DNA of 49,589 nt from Neisseria sp. GTDB taxonomy: Bacteria > Pseudomonadota > Gammaproteobacteria > Burkholderiales > Neisseriaceae. Under the pieces are notes generated by a model, which was not told the DNA's origin, ran no database searches, and saw only the letters and a program-made list of their open reading frames with translations. Where the stretch lies: positions 1-49,589 of the forward strand of contig NZ_JAUMZU010000020.1 in NCBI RefSeq assembly GCF_030527965.1, read 5' to 3'. Shown in pieces: positions 9,275 to 18,844 of the stretch. Made by a program: the position numbers and the translations under genes. Numbering within the stretch: the first letter of the stretch is position 1; every line of letters begins with the position of its first letter.

Positions 9275-9481
9275 TTATTTGTTAATCTGACTACCGATAA
9301 CGCCACCTAATGCGGCTCCACCCAATGTTGAGCCGGTATCTTTACCGATCAAATTGCCCGCCACTCCGCCAACAACCGCGCCGGCAGCTGTATTACGCTG
9401 AGAGGTGCTGAGACCTTGGCAGGCGCTGAGCAAAGCTGCGGTTGCGGCTAAAACGATTACTTTGGTTACGGCGATTCTCAT
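9275..9481 (-). CDS. Small glycine-zipper lipoprotein
   Basis: This 68-residue protein has a signal peptide ending in the lipobox LLSAC (Cys21). The body is dominated by a glycine-zipper pattern (GAVVGGVAGNLIG ... GGAALGGVIGSQI), like the 2TM glycine-zipper domain found in OsmB/SlyB-type outer-membrane lipoproteins. Probable role: an envelope lipoprotein inserted in or lining the outer membrane; the exact function is unknown. It is a single-gene unit ended by an uptake-sequence hairpin. Confidence 0.8.
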   Translation of the reverse strand: MRIAVTKVIVLAATAALLSACQGLSTSQRNTAAGAVVGGVAGNLIGKDTGSTLGGAALGGVIGSQINK

Positions 9482-9613
9482 GGTTTAACTCCTTAATCCA
9501 TAATAAACGATTAATCATTCAAACTGTCATATAATATTGGCGCACCCTTACATATTCGGGCTGCGTGGTTGATAAGACACGTTGCACGCGTTAAAGTTTT
9601 ACAGGATTATGTT

Positions 9614-10060
9614 ATGTCAGTCTATGCCATTGCCCATATTGTTCATTTATTTTGCGCGATTGCGTTTGTCGGCGGCGTGCTTTTCGAAACCTTGGTACTG
9701 AGCGTCATCCATACCAAGCAGGTTTCTCGCGAATCGCGCAGGGAAGTTGAAAAAGCCATATCGCGCAGAGCGACACGGGTTATGCCGTTTATCGTTATCG
9801 GATTGTTTCTTTCCGGTTTGGCTATGGCACACCGTTATCTCTCCGCTTTTGCTCATCCTTTTGGTTCGGCGTTTTCAATGCAGCTGGTTTTAAAAGTTTT
9901 ACTCGCTCTGAGCGTATTGGGGCATTTTATTATTGCCGTGCGCAAAATGCGCAGTAACACTTTGACCGTGGCTTGGTCTAAATACATCCATAAGGCTGTG
10001 CTGTGCCATATGATATTGATTGTTTTGTTGGCCAAAACGATGTTTTACCTTACATGGTAG
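9614..10060 (+). CDS. Four-helix inner-membrane protein (CopD/DUF2269-like)
   Basis: The start at 9614 (MSVYAIAHIVHLF) has an AGGA site 9 bases upstream; the longer frame from 9569 does not. The 148 residues form four hydrophobic segments (about 1-27, 55-75, 90-115, 125-145) with histidines at helix ends (AHIVHLF, HFII, YIHKAVLCH). This pattern resembles CopD-family and related haem- or metal-associated small membrane proteins, but no decisive motif is present. Its function is unassigned. It is transcribed alone toward an uptake-sequence hairpin. Confidence 0.65.
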   Translation: MSVYAIAHIVHLFCAIAFVGGVLFETLVLSVIHTKQVSRESRREVEKAISRRATRVMPFIVIGLFLSGLAMAHRYLSAFAHPFGSAFSMQLVLKVLLALSVLGHFIIAVRKMRSNTLTVAWSKYIHKAVLCHMILIVLLAKTMFYLTW

Positions 10061-10091
10061 AAAGCCTGTCTGAACATTTCAGACAGGCTTT
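10061..10091. terminator. Uptake-sequence hairpin terminator
   Basis: AAAGCCTGTCTGAA and its exact inverse have a 3-base loop. It starts directly after the stop of the membrane protein gene. Confidence 0.85.
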
Positions 10092-10175
10092 CCTTTCGAT
10101 TTTCCTTTTTTGTTCTTACACTTCTGATACAATCGGTCATTTCGGATGCGCTTAGTTTAAAAAGGAATGCAGCTT

Positions 10176-11147
10176 ATGCCCAATCAAATATCCGTCGGCA
10201 CACCGCTATTTTACGGTGTGTTTTTTATCGCCGTTTTGATCATGATCGCCGTTGACATGCTCTCGCTTAAGAAAGCTGGCTCGCATAAAGTGAGCGCGAA
10301 AGAGGCGCTGACTTGGACCATCATCTGGATTGCGGTTTCCTGCGGGTTCGCCGGCTGGCTTTATTGGGAACTGGCGCACAATCAGGCCATCGGGCAGGCG
10401 GTGGCGGCGCAAAAGGTGATGGAATTTTTTACCGGTTATGTGTTGGAAAAATCGTTGGCGGTAGACAACCTTTTCGTTTTCCTGATGATTTTCAGCTATT
10501 TCAAAGTGCCTTCGCAATACCAGCATCGGGTTTTGCTTTACGGTGTATTCGGCGCCATCGTACTACGGGCGGCTATGGTGTTTATCGGCGCGGTTTTGGT
10601 GCGCGAGTTTTCTTGGGTATTGTATATTTTTGGCGCATTCTTGCTTTATACCGGCTTGAAAATGCTGAAACACGGCGGTGATGACGAAGAAGAGGATTTA
10701 TCACAAAATAAAATGCTGATTTGGCTGCAAAAGCATATCCGCGTCAGCTCCAATCTAAACGGTGAGAAATTTTTCATCGTAGAAAATGCCAAACGCGTTG
10801 CTACGCCGCTGTTATTGGTTTTGATTATGGTCGAGCTCTCCGACGTTGTGTTTGCGGTAGACAGCATTCCTGCTATTTTCGCCGTCACCACCGACCCGTT
10901 TATCGTGCTGACTTCCAATATCTTTGCCATTCTCGGCTTGCGCGCCATGTATTTTCTGCTGGCCGATATTGCAGACCGTTTTATTTTCCTCAATTACGGC
11001 TTGGCTTTTGTTTTGAGTTTTATCGGCATCAAAATGCTGATTGTCAAATGGGTACACATTCCCGTAGGCGCCTCGTTGGCCGTTGTGTTCGGCGCACTGG
11101 GCGTATCTATCTTGATTTCCCTCTTGTACAACCGTAAGCAAACCTAA
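10176..11147 (+). CDS. TerC-family integral membrane protein (Alx-like)
   Basis: The protein has 323 residues and about nine transmembrane segments. TerC/Alx hallmarks are acidic residues inside helices: FFIAVLIMIAVDM, the EKSLAVDNLFVF motif, and the repeat LIMVELSDVVFAVDSIPA followed by TSNIFAILGLRAMYF. Members are implicated in tellurite resistance, alkaline response and manganese export. I prefer the ATG at 10176 (AGGA 9 bases upstream) over the ATG at 10167, which is too close to it. No yybP-ykoY or pH-responsive leader is recognisable in the 80 bases upstream. Single gene, ended by an uptake-sequence hairpin. Confidence 0.9.
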   Translation: MPNQISVGTPLFYGVFFIAVLIMIAVDMLSLKKAGSHKVSAKEALTWTIIWIAVSCGFAGWLYWELAHNQAIGQAVAAQKVMEFFTGYVLEKSLAVDNLFVFLMIFSYFKVPSQYQHRVLLYGVFGAIVLRAAMVFIGAVLVREFSWVLYIFGAFLLYTGLKMLKHGGDDEEEDLSQNKMLIWLQKHIRVSSNLNGEKFFIVENAKRVATPLLLVLIMVELSDVVFAVDSIPAIFAVTTDPFIVLTSNIFAILGLRAMYFLLADIADRFIFLNYGLAFVLSFIGIKMLIVKWVHIPVGASLAVVFGALGVSILISLLYNRKQT

Positions 11148-11161
11148 AAGCCTTACCCGAC

Positions 11162-11198
11162 ATAATGCCTGTCTGAAACCTTTTCAGACAGGCATTAT
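11162..11198. terminator. Bidirectional uptake-sequence terminator
   Basis: ATAATGCCTGTCTGAAA and its exact inverse, 3-base loop. It lies between the convergent TerC and hydrolase genes, so it can serve both. Confidence 0.88.
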
Positions 11199-11219
11199 GT
11201 TTGCTCGGCAGGTCTTCTT

Positions 11220-11972
11220 TTAGAAAGCCCAAAACGCTTTAATCGCCGCTAAAACCATTTCCGGCTGCTCTTTAACGGCCTCATGGCCGGCAAACGGGAT
11301 GTTCGCCAAATGGATGGCCTGCACCAGGCTTTTCAGCGAAGCCATATCTTCCCAGCCCAGCAGAAAATCGGTTTCACCGCGCATGGCCAAAATGGAAGCC
11401 TTAACAGACCGAACGCTGTTGTTCGGATAACCGCTATCGCCGTTATCCAGCCACATGGTTTTCAGATGCTCGGTCAACAAAGCCACATTGGGACGAGGAT
11501 TGTTCTCTCGATAAAAAGCCACCGCTTCCGGCATATAGGTATAAATAGCATGTTCGTCCAGCTGATTGTAAAGCGGGCGGATTCTGCTGAGATTGTCAGC
11601 ATGCCAATGCGCGCCTAGCGTGATGATTTTATCCACGCCGCCGCATATGGCACCGATACGGTAGGCGCAAATACCGCCGTCGCCGAAACCGAACAGGCTG
11701 AATTGCTCGATACCTTCATGGCCGAGAATATGCAGCACGTCATCAGCAAACTGTTGGTAAGTCAATTTGGCGCTGCCCAGAGTAGAACGTCCGTGCCCGC
11801 GCGTATCAATGGCAATCAAACGAAATTGAGGCTGCAGTTGCGGTAAAACCGCATCGAAATCTGCGATAGAACCCAAACCGCCGTGCAGCAGCACCAATAC
11901 CGGTTTGTTGGCTGTTCCGCCTGTTTGATAATGTAATTTAGCATCAAGATGGTTGAGATAATTCGATTGCAT
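11220..11972 (-). CDS. Alpha/beta hydrolase-fold protein lacking the nucleophile serine
   Basis: The 250-residue protein follows the alpha/beta hydrolase plan: the oxyanion strand VLVLLHGGLGS (about 25-35), IDTRGHGRS (55-63), an elbow, an acid in MRGETDFL and the His of FAGHEA. The elbow reads GFGDGG, where relatives have GxSxGG, so residue 97 is Gly (codon at 11682-11684) instead of the catalytic Ser. An AGC-to-GGC change would explain it. The enzyme is either inactive, repurposed, or affected by a sequencing error. No substrate can be named. It ends at the shared terminator with TerC. Confidence 0.82.
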   Translation of the reverse strand: MQSNYLNHLDAKLHYQTGGTANKPVLVLLHGGLGSIADFDAVLPQLQPQFRLIAIDTRGHGRSTLGSAKLTYQQFADDVLHILGHEGIEQFSLFGFGDGGICAYRIGAICGGVDKIITLGAHWHADNLSRIRPLYNQLDEHAIYTYMPEAVAFYRENNPRPNVALLTEHLKTMWLDNGDSGYPNNSVRSVKASILAMRGETDFLLGWEDMASLKSLVQAIHLANIPFAGHEAVKEQPEMVLAAIKAFWAF

Positions 11973-12124
11973 GTGGTTCCCCTAACCACGAAGGTTAGCT
12001 GCTTAATAAAGCAAGTTTAAGCCTGTCTGAAAATTCGACGTCTTTCAGACGAATCGAATTTTATTACATCAAACTACAACAAAGCAAACCTTTATATCCA
12101 GCCAATGATTTAAATCAACCCGGC

Positions 12125-12174
12125 AAAACAGAATCCGCCCGACGGCGCAAAAACCGTCGGGCGGATTCTGTTTT
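12125..12174. terminator. Long perfect hairpin terminator
   Basis: Two perfectly complementary 21-base arms (AAAACAGAATCCGCCCGACGG and inverse) flank an 8-base loop. The arms begin and end with A/T runs, so it works in either direction. It follows the CPBP gene on the minus strand. No uptake sequence is in the stem. Confidence 0.88.
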
Positions 12175-12198
12175 CCAAACTACTTTTCAGACAGGCAT

Positions 12199-13023
12199 TT
12201 ATGCCTCGTTCTCCTTGCGCTGAAGGAAAAACACCGCCTTCTCTTTATACAGCACCCACAAGACCAGCACCGTCAACAAAACAGTTTGAATGACTTTGCT
12301 GTCGGGATGAGTGGCAAACACTTCATTCCCCACATTGCCGCACAAATGGAATAATATGGCTACCATCACGCTTCGGCCGCTTTTAACGTACAACCAATTC
12401 ATCAACAACACGAATATCAGCAAACTGACCACAAAATTAAGGGTATATAGCCAACCTTGCACCGCCACTTCACTTTGATAATATCCTTTGATAAAAAACA
12501 GCGGGAAATGCCAGAAAGCCCAATAGACGGCAAAAATCATAGACGTGGTAAACAAGCTGAAACGCTTATTGAGGCTGTCGGTACCATAACTGTGCCACGC
12601 CAGCTCCTCCGCTACGGGCGCAAACATCAGCATAAACCAAGGCGAAAACAACGCCGAGCGAAACGACGGATGCCCCGACACAGTAAATTGCGCCCAGCTA
12701 TGCCCAAAGCAGATGGAAATCAGTTGCGCTACAATCAACGACACCGGCAACAAAAACACGGCAAGCCACAGATAACGACGCGGAAAGCCGCCCAACCGAA
12801 ACAATCTCGTCCGCAAATCTGCGGCCAATACAGGCGCCCGAAAAAACAGCACCGCCGCGGTTAACGCCGGTGCCAACAAGCCGATAAGTCCCAGCATGCC
12901 CTGCAAACCCTGATACGCTTCTTGCTGCGGCGAACGGCTAATTCCTGCCGCAGCAAACCACAACAACCAAGGCACAAGCAAAGCAATGCTAAAGAAAAGA
13001 AACGGACGGTAACGGTCATTCAT
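12199..13023 (-). CDS. CPBP-family intramembrane metalloprotease
   Basis: The 274-residue protein has about eight membrane segments. Motif 1 is EELAWHSYG (Glu139-Glu140), motif 2 FWHFP (His172) and motif 3 the late AILFHLCGN histidine; these are the metal-binding and catalytic residues of the CPBP (Abi/Rce1) family. The usual Arg after the EE pair is replaced (EELAWHS). Bacterial members process prenylated or peptide substrates or give bacteriocin self-immunity; the substrate here is unknown. The next gene (DCC family) is upstream on the same strand, 32 bases away, so co-transcription is likely. Confidence 0.85.
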   Translation of the reverse strand: MNDRYRPFLFFSIALLVPWLLWFAAAGISRSPQQEAYQGLQGMLGLIGLLAPALTAAVLFFRAPVLAADLRTRLFRLGGFPRRYLWLAVFLLPVSLIVAQLISICFGHSWAQFTVSGHPSFRSALFSPWFMLMFAPVAEELAWHSYGTDSLNKRFSLFTTSMIFAVYWAFWHFPLFFIKGYYQSEVAVQGWLYTLNFVVSLLIFVLLMNWLYVKSGRSVMVAILFHLCGNVGNEVFATHPDSKVIQTVLLTVLVLWVLYKEKAVFFLQRKENEA

Positions 13024-13055
13024 AGATGGAGCCTCGCATTTTAAACCTCAGTCCC

Positions 13056-13448
13056 TTAACGCTTCTTATAGCAAGTGCCATTCGAACATTTCGCCCGAGG
13101 CAACAACCAGCGGGGAACATAATAGCGATAACGGGCAAAATACGGGTAACCCCAGTCGCTAAATTGCCGAATGCCGGGCAGGTTCCAGAAGCGCGTTAAC
13201 GGACGATTGCATTGTGCATAAACCAAGCGCAAGGCAGGCATTCCGCTAACAACCACATCATCCGGCGTAATCAGATGAATAAGCGTCAATGCCGCCTCTC
13301 GCTCAATACCATATTTTGCCAACATATATTCATTACCCTGCACAGGCAGAATAAGCAGATTGGCTTTATCGTTCGATGTGCTCAGCAACGACATTTCACG
13401 TTGGCAAATAGGGCAATCGGCATCGTAAAAAATGCGATAAGACATCAT
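13056..13448 (-). CDS. DCC-family thiol-disulfide oxidoreductase-like protein (DUF393)
   Basis: The 130-residue protein starts with the DUF393 signature YDADCPICQRE, giving a CPIC redox pair at Cys12 and Cys15. The rest shows the family's WNLPGIRQFSDWGYPYFARYRY region. The family name comes from its conserved N-terminal DxxC. Three more cysteines lie near the C terminus (KCSNGTC). Probable cytoplasmic redox or thioredoxin-fold protein; the physiological partner is unknown. Two start codons are adjacent (13448, 13445). It is followed closely by the CPBP gene. Confidence 0.85.
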   Translation of the reverse strand: MMSYRIFYDADCPICQREMSLLSTSNDKANLLILPVQGNEYMLAKYGIEREAALTLIHLITPDDVVVSGMPALRLVYAQCNRPLTRFWNLPGIRQFSDWGYPYFARYRYYVPRWLLPRAKCSNGTCYKKR

Positions 13449-13518
13449 ATCTCTCCAACAAACACTTCAAGGCATCAATATAACACCTCGAAGGTTTTTC
13501 AGAAAAACAAAGCTCCGC

Positions 13519-15357
13519 CTACTCCACTGTGACCGATTTAGCCAAGTTGCGCGGTTTGTCGACGTCGGTACCTCGCGCCAGAGCGGCATGGTATGACAAA
13601 AGCTGAACCGGCACGGTATGGACAATCGGCGAAAGTGCGCCGACGTGGCGCGGTGTACGGATAATGTGCACGCCGTCGCTTTCTTCAAAGTGGCTGTCTA
13701 AATCGGTAAACACAAAAAGTTCGCCGCCGCGCGCGCCTACTTCCTGCATATTGGCTTTCACTTTATCCAAGAGCTGGTCTTTCGGCGCAATCACCACAAC
13801 CGGCATATTTTCATCAACCAACGCCAGCGGGCCGTGTTTCAATTCACCGGCAGGGTAAGCTTCGGCGTGAATATAGGTAATTTCTTTTAATTTCAACGCA
13901 CCTTCAAGCGCAATCGGGTAGTGAATACCACGACCTAAGAACAACGCGCTGTTTTTCTGAGCAAATTTTTGTGCCCAAGCGGCAATTTGCGGCTCCAGAT
14001 TCAACACATGCTGAATGCTGCCCGGCAACTGACGCAATTCTTCGGTGTATTCGCGAGCTTGTTCCTCGCTAACGAAACCGCGCATTTTACCCAGCGTTAC
14101 CGCAAGACCGAACAAAACAACCAACTGAGTCGTAAAGGCTTTGGTGGAAGCCACGCCGATTTCTGCACCGGCGCGCGTATACAAGACCAATTCGCTCTCG
14201 CGCGGCAAAGCGGATTCCATCACGTTACAAATCGACAGGCTGTGTTTATGCCCCAGCGATTGAGCGTATTTCAGCGCTTCCATCGTATCCAGCGTTTCGC
14301 CCGATTGGGAAATGGTGATAATCAGTTGTTTGGGATTGGCAATAACATCGCGATAACGGTATTCGCTGGCGATTTCCACATCGGTCGGCACTTTGGCAAT
14401 GCCTTCCAGCCAGTATTTGGCGGTCAGCGCAGAATAGTAGGATGTACCGCAAGCAAGGATTTTGATGCTTTCGATTTCATTCAAAACCTGAGCGGCATTC
14501 GGGCCGAAATTTTCCGGTTCGAAACCGCCGTCCAAGAAGACTTCGGCAGTATCGGATACGGCTTTAGGCTGCTCGTGGATTTCTTTTTGCATAAAGTGGC
14601 TGTAAGGACCAAGCTCCAATGAAGCCAGCGACAGTTCGGATACTTTTACTTCACGTTTGGCTTCTTTGCCGTCTTTATCCAGCAGTTTGCGAATGCCGTC
14701 GGCGGTCAGCCATGCGATGTCGCCGTCTTCCAGATAAGCGATGTTGCGGGTAAAGGCAATCACAGCGGAAACATCGGAAGCAATAAATGTTTCTTTATCG
14801 CCGAAAGCCAGCAGCAACGGGCAGCCCATACGAGCCACCACCATGTTTTCGGGCTGGTCGTTGGCAATCACGCTAATGGCATAGGCGCCGTGAAAACGCG
14901 CGCAGGCCGCTTGTACGGCGGCAAACAAATCATGGCCGTTATGGGTGTATTCATTGTGCACGCTGTGGGCAATCACTTCGGTATCGGTTTGCGAATCGAA
15001 GGTATAACCCAATTGCTGCAAACGTTTGCGTTCTTCTTCGAAGTTTTCGATGATGCCGTTGTGCACAACGGCAATCAGGCCGCCGGAAATATGCGGGTGG
15101 GCGTTCGGCTCGGTTACGCCGCCGTGGGTTGCCCAGCGTGTGTGGCCGATACCGATATGTCCGTTCACGCCTTCTTCTTTCGCGGCGTCTTCCATCAGCT
15201 GCACGCGACCGACACGGCGCACACGGGTAATCTCGTTGCCGGTTTGCACGGCAATACCGGAAGAATCATAACCACGGTATTCCAAGCGCTTGAGACCGTC
15301 GGTCAGGAAATCGACTACATTTTGATTGGCGCGGATGGCGCCGACGATACCACACAT
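13519..15357 (-). CDS. glmS: Glutamine--fructose-6-phosphate aminotransferase (isomerizing)
   Basis: The 612-residue enzyme makes glucosamine-6-phosphate from fructose-6-phosphate and glutamine, the first step to UDP-GlcNAc. The N-terminal Ntn glutaminase starts MCGIVGAI (Cys2 nucleophile after Met removal); two SIS sugar-phosphate domains follow (CGTSYYSA near residue 300, [19 protein letters not shown] near 475), with the C-terminal signature [13 protein letters not shown]. It follows an AAGGAT site and lies downstream of glmU in the same direction, so the pathway genes form a unit split by an uptake-sequence hairpin. No glmS ribozyme is visible, as expected outside Gram-positives. Confidence 0.98.
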   Translation of the reverse strand: MCGIVGAIRANQNVVDFLTDGLKRLEYRGYDSSGIAVQTGNEITRVRRVGRVQLMEDAAKEEGVNGHIGIGHTRWATHGGVTEPNAHPHISGGLIAVVHNGIIENFEEERKRLQQLGYTFDSQTDTEVIAHSVHNEYTHNGHDLFAAVQAACARFHGAYAISVIANDQPENMVVARMGCPLLLAFGDKETFIASDVSAVIAFTRNIAYLEDGDIAWLTADGIRKLLDKDGKEAKREVKVSELSLASLELGPYSHFMQKEIHEQPKAVSDTAEVFLDGGFEPENFGPNAAQVLNEIESIKILACGTSYYSALTAKYWLEGIAKVPTDVEIASEYRYRDVIANPKQLIITISQSGETLDTMEALKYAQSLGHKHSLSICNVMESALPRESELVLYTRAGAEIGVASTKAFTTQLVVLFGLAVTLGKMRGFVSEEQAREYTEELRQLPGSIQHVLNLEPQIAAWAQKFAQKNSALFLGRGIHYPIALEGALKLKEITYIHAEAYPAGELKHGPLALVDENMPVVVIAPKDQLLDKVKANMQEVGARGGELFVFTDLDSHFEESDGVHIIRTPRHVGALSPIVHTVPVQLLSYHAALARGTDVDKPRNLAKSVTVE

Positions 15358-15448
15358 ATTTTTATCCTTCTTTGAAATCCTCTTCCGTCGCCTGCTCGGC
15401 AGCGGGTTCGGCTTAATGTGAACGGGGGGTTATTTGAGGCATTGCAAC

Positions 15449-15487
15449 GTTTTCAGACAGGCATCAGCATCATGCCTGTCTGAAAAC
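15449..15487. terminator. Uptake-sequence hairpin after glmU
   Basis: GTTTTCAGACAGGCAT and its exact inverse, 7-base loop, lie just past the glmU stop. It would reduce read-through into glmS. Confidence 0.82.
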
Positions 15488-15491
15488 TGAA

Positions 15492-16868
15492 TTAGCGTTG
15501 TTCTTTATCTTCTTTTTTCGGTCTTATCCAGCCCTCGATAACGGTTTGACGGGCTCGGGCAAGCACCAGCGTATCTTCGGGGCAGTTTTTGGTAATCACG
15601 CTGCCGGCACCAGTGGTGGCTCTGTTTTCTATCTTAACCGGCGCAACAATCATGCTGCCTGAGCCGATAAACACTTCGTCGCCGATATAGGTTTTATGCT
15701 TATTGACGCCATCGTAATTACAAGTAATGGTGCCGGCACCAATGTTGCTGCGGCTGCCGATTTCAGCATCGCCCAGATAAGTAAGGTGGTTGGCTTTGCT
15801 GCCATTGCCCATCACGGTATTTTTCACTTCAACGAAATTGCCGATGTGCACACCTTCGCCCAGTTTGGCATTAGGGCGCAAACGGGCAAACGGGCCGATG
15901 CGGGAATCAGCGCCCACTTCGCAATTTTCCAGATGGGAAAACGGCGCGATTTTAGCGCCCGAAGCGATTTTAGCGTTCCGAATCACGCAGTTGGCACCCA
16001 ACTCTACATCGTCACCCAGCTCCACTTCGCCTTCGATAATCACGTTTACGTCAATCACCACATCTTGTCCGTGCTTGAGGCTGCCGCGCAAATCAAAACG
16101 CGCAGGATCGCGCAAGGTTACACCCGCAGTTAAAAGGCTTTGAGCCTGATCGTTTTGGAAAATCCGCTCCAGCTCGGCCAGCTGAACTTTATTGTTGACG
16201 CCGGCAGCCAGATGCGATGCGGAAACCTGCACCGGATGCACGGCGATGCCGTCGCGGTTGGCCAGTCCGATTAAGTCGGTAAGGTAATATTCGCCTTGCG
16301 CATTGTTGCTTTGCAGCGCATCCAGCCAGCCGGCCAGTTTGGCGTTGGGCAGCACCAAAATGCCGGTATTGATTTCTTTAACGGCTTTTTGCGCCGCATC
16401 CGCGTCTTTTTCCTCCACGATGGCAACCACGTTGCCGTTTTCGCGAATAATCCGGCCGTAGCCTGTCGGGTTCTCCAACACATCGGTCAGCAATCCGACT
16501 TCATTACCCGCCGCTTCCAATAGCGCTTGCAGCGTGGCGGCATCAATCAGCGGCACATCACCGTAAAGCACCAAGGTTCGCCCTTCGGCAGGCAGATGCG
16601 GCAAGGCAACTTTTACGGCATGTCCGGTGCCTAACTGTTCGGTTTGCTCCACCCAAACCACATCGCGTTTCACGCGTGCCAAAACTTGATCTTTGCCATG
16701 ACCGATCACCACGGCAATGCTTTGTGGCTTGAGCGCCGCAGCGGTATCGATAACGCGCTCGACCATAGGCTGCCCGCCGATTTCATGCAACACCTTAGGC
16801 TGCTTCGAATACATGCGGGTGCCTTTACCGGCGGCGAGAATGACTATGTGCAGGTTGTTTTTATCCAT
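15492..16868 (-). CDS. glmU: Bifunctional UDP-GlcNAc pyrophosphorylase / glucosamine-1-phosphate acetyltransferase
   Basis: The 458-residue cytoplasmic enzyme acetylates glucosamine-1-phosphate and couples it to UTP, yielding UDP-GlcNAc for peptidoglycan and LPS. The N-terminal uridyltransferase carries [20 protein letters not shown] (about residues 11-30) and YGDVPLI; the C-terminal half is a left-handed beta-helix of hexapeptide repeats (for example [30 protein letters not shown]). The length matches the family. It is upstream of glmS in the same orientation. Confidence 0.97.
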   Translation of the reverse strand: MDKNNLHIVILAAGKGTRMYSKQPKVLHEIGGQPMVERVIDTAAALKPQSIAVVIGHGKDQVLARVKRDVVWVEQTEQLGTGHAVKVALPHLPAEGRTLVLYGDVPLIDAATLQALLEAAGNEVGLLTDVLENPTGYGRIIRENGNVVAIVEEKDADAAQKAVKEINTGILVLPNAKLAGWLDALQSNNAQGEYYLTDLIGLANRDGIAVHPVQVSASHLAAGVNNKVQLAELERIFQNDQAQSLLTAGVTLRDPARFDLRGSLKHGQDVVIDVNVIIEGEVELGDDVELGANCVIRNAKIASGAKIAPFSHLENCEVGADSRIGPFARLRPNAKLGEGVHIGNFVEVKNTVMGNGSKANHLTYLGDAEIGSRSNIGAGTITCNYDGVNKHKTYIGDEVFIGSGSMIVAPVKIENRATTGAGSVITKNCPEDTLVLARARQTVIEGWIRPKKEDKEQR

Positions 16869-16964
16869 AGGGCTTTTACTTAAAATCGATTATGAGGAAT
16901 TTTTAGCTAAACGGCGGCCATGTCGGATTTGCCGGCCGTGTTATGAGTGATTGTTTTTCTGTGT

Positions 16965-17219
16965 TTATTTTTTTACCGGTTTTTCCCAATGCGTACCTTG
17001 AGCTTCTTCGTTGCCGGTGCTTTGCGGCTTGATGGCGTGTTGCTCGGGGCGGAATTCGTTGTTGCGCATATTATGAGAATAAGTGCCGTCTTCGTAATAC
17101 ACTCGAGTACCTTGCGGGTATTTTTGACGCAAAGAGGTGCTGCCGTCTTCACGCTGATAGGTTTCCCAAGAGCAGCCGGCCAAGGCAAGGACAAGCAATA
17201 GGCAGTTTATATGGCGCAT
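16965..17219 (-). CDS. Small lipoprotein of unknown function
   Basis: The 84-residue protein has a 15-residue signal ending in LALAGC (lipobox, Cys16). The mature part is hydrophilic and tyrosine-rich (YQREDGSTSLRQKYPQGTRVYYEDGTYS) with no recognised domain. A good ribosome site (AAGGA) precedes the ATG. It stands alone between glmU and the HAD phosphatase gene. Confidence 0.75.
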   Translation of the reverse strand: MRHINCLLLVLALAGCSWETYQREDGSTSLRQKYPQGTRVYYEDGTYSHNMRNNEFRPEQHAIKPQSTGNEEAQGTHWEKPVKK

Positions 17220-17301
17220 GAGGATTCCTTTTTTCTTGAGATAAATTGATGAGCGAAATTTTAACGAATTTAACTGTATCTCAACAGCACAATCAAGCAG
17301 T

Positions 17302-17973
17302 TTAACAATACAACCCGACCGCTTCCGCCCAAGCAGCTAAAGCAGCCATGTCGGGTATGGCTGCATCAACGAAGGGCAGATTATGGCTGTCTTGGCCGAA
17401 CCAAAGCGTTGTCATACCCAGCTTTTTGGCTGCGTGCAGGTTGTCTGCACTATCGTCTATCATAATACAGTCGGCCAGAGCGGCACCCAACAAACGACAA
17501 ACGGTTAAATATGCTTGGTCGGAGGGCTTATACAACAGGCCGAAATCGTCGGTACCCAACAAAGCTTCGAAATAATCGGAAAGCGCCATTCGTTCGATTA
17601 AAGCCGCAACATAAAACGAAGGGCCGTTGGAAAAAACGGCTTTGCGCCCTTTCAGGCCGGCCAGCGTAGCGGCCGTGTGCGGCATCGGCACCAGCGCGGC
17701 CAACAATTCGGGCAATGGGTGGCTTTGCTGCAAAAATTCTTGCACGTTGATTTCAGGATGATGCTTCTGCAAACCGGCCAGCGTGGCGCCGTAGCGGTGC
17801 CAATAATCCTGCCGCAGATGGGATGCGGCTTTTTCAGGCAACTGCAATTTCCGCGCTAAATAGGCGGTCATATGACCATTAATCAGCTTAAAAATTCCCG
17901 CATCGGCATGATGCAGGGTGTTGTCGAGGTCGAACAGCCAAACAGGGGCGGTTGGTGGGGCGGGATGGTTCAT
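17302..17973 (-). CDS. HAD-superfamily hydrolase, pyrimidine 5'-nucleotidase type
   Basis: The 223-residue protein has the HAD motifs: LFDLDNTLHH (motif I, nucleophile Asp), AVFSNGP (motif II), KPSDQAY (motif III Lys) and MIDDSADNL (motif IV). The DLDNTL start and helical cap resemble the SDT1/TIGR01993 group, whose members dephosphorylate pyrimidine nucleotides or related phosphates. The exact substrate is not determinable from sequence. It is preceded by an uptake-sequence hairpin that separates it from gpmA. Confidence 0.85.
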   Translation of the reverse strand: MNHPAPPTAPVWLFDLDNTLHHADAGIFKLINGHMTAYLARKLQLPEKAASHLRQDYWHRYGATLAGLQKHHPEINVQEFLQQSHPLPELLAALVPMPHTAATLAGLKGRKAVFSNGPSFYVAALIERMALSDYFEALLGTDDFGLLYKPSDQAYLTVCRLLGAALADCIMIDDSADNLHAAKKLGMTTLWFGQDSHNLPFVDAAIPDMAALAAWAEAVGLYC

Positions 17974-17993
17974 TCGCTTAGGGCATCATACTT

Positions 17994-18028
17994 GAATGCC
18001 TGTCTGAAACGTTTTCAGACAGGCATTC
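17994..18028. terminator. Uptake-sequence hairpin after gpmA
   Basis: GAATGCCTGTCTGAAA and its exact inverse, 3-base loop, 16 bases past the gpmA stop. Confidence 0.85.
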
Positions 18029-18043
18029 TTTACGAAAGGCGGT

Positions 18044-18727
18044 TTACAAATAGAATTTTTCAATAACTTTCAGGTTGTCGTCCAATTTGTAGACCAACGG
18101 CTGGCCGGTGGGAATTTCCAAGGCCATGATGTCATCATCGGAAATGCCTTCAATGTGCTTGGCCAATGCACGCAAAGAGTTGCCGTGGGCGGCCACCAAT
18201 ACGCGTTTGCCGCTCAAAATGGCGGGGGCGATTTGGTCTTCCCAGAAAGGCAGCACGCGCTCTAAGGTAACTTTCAGATTTTCGCCGTCGGGCACGACGT
18301 CGCTGGGCAGATGGGCATAGCGGCGGTCGTTATGAGCGGAAAATTCGTCTTTCGGATCAAGCAGCGGCGGCAGGGTATCGTAGCTGCGGCGCCAGATGTG
18401 CACTTGCTCGTCGCCGTATTTTTCGGCGGTTTGTTTTTTGTCCAGACCTTGCAGCTGGCCGTAGTGGCGCTCGTTCAAACGCCAGCTTTTCACTTGCGGC
18501 ACCCATAATTGATCGCTTTCTTCAAGTACGATGTTGCAGGTTTTGATGGCGCGGGTTAATACAGAGGTAAAGGCGATGTCAAACAAATAGCCTTGTTCTT
18601 TCAGTTTTCTACCGGCTTCGGCGGCTTCGGCCATGCCTTGCTCGGAAAGTTTGACGTCGCGCCAGCCGGTAAACAGGTTTTTGGCGTTCCATTCGCTTAG
18701 TCCGTGGCGGATAAATACGAGTTCCAT
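18044..18727 (-). CDS. gpmA: 2,3-bisphosphoglycerate-dependent phosphoglycerate mutase
   Basis: The 227-residue glycolytic enzyme interconverts 3- and 2-phosphoglycerate. It begins [14 protein letters not shown] with the phospho-accepting His of RHG, followed by [13 protein letters not shown], the ERHYGQLQG segment and the second catalytic His in [11 protein letters not shown] chose the start at 18727 because it aligns with the family and has GGAG upstream; a longer frame has no ribosome site. Single gene flanked by uptake-sequence hairpins. Confidence 0.97.
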   Translation of the reverse strand: MELVFIRHGLSEWNAKNLFTGWRDVKLSEQGMAEAAEAGRKLKEQGYLFDIAFTSVLTRAIKTCNIVLEESDQLWVPQVKSWRLNERHYGQLQGLDKKQTAEKYGDEQVHIWRRSYDTLPPLLDPKDEFSAHNDRRYAHLPSDVVPDGENLKVTLERVLPFWEDQIAPAILSGKRVLVAAHGNSLRALAKHIEGISDDDIMALEIPTGQPLVYKLDDNLKVIEKFYL

Positions 18728-18792
18728 ATTGTGATTCTCCATAAAGCGGGGGATTAAAAGGGGATGATGCGGGTTTTCTTGTTGTGGGTGTG

Positions 18793-18833
18793 ATGCCTGT
18801 CTGAAAACGGGCAACTGCTTTTCAGACAGGCAT
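18793..18833. terminator. Uptake-sequence hairpin after a lipoprotein gene
   Basis: ATGCCTGTCTGAAAA and its exact inverse, 11-base loop, lie 12 bases past the stop of the lipoprotein gene at 18845-19258. Confidence 0.8.
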
Positions 18834-18844
18834 TTATGATGTGC

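Noticed and set aside
10093-10175. yybP-ykoY or pH-responsive leader of the TerC gene
   Set aside because: The 80-base leader is too short and has none of the conserved helices.
12012-12060. Uptake-sequence pair as a terminator upstream of the hydrolase gene
   Set aside because: The second arm is broken (TTTCAGACGAATC), and the position is before, not after, a gene on that strand.
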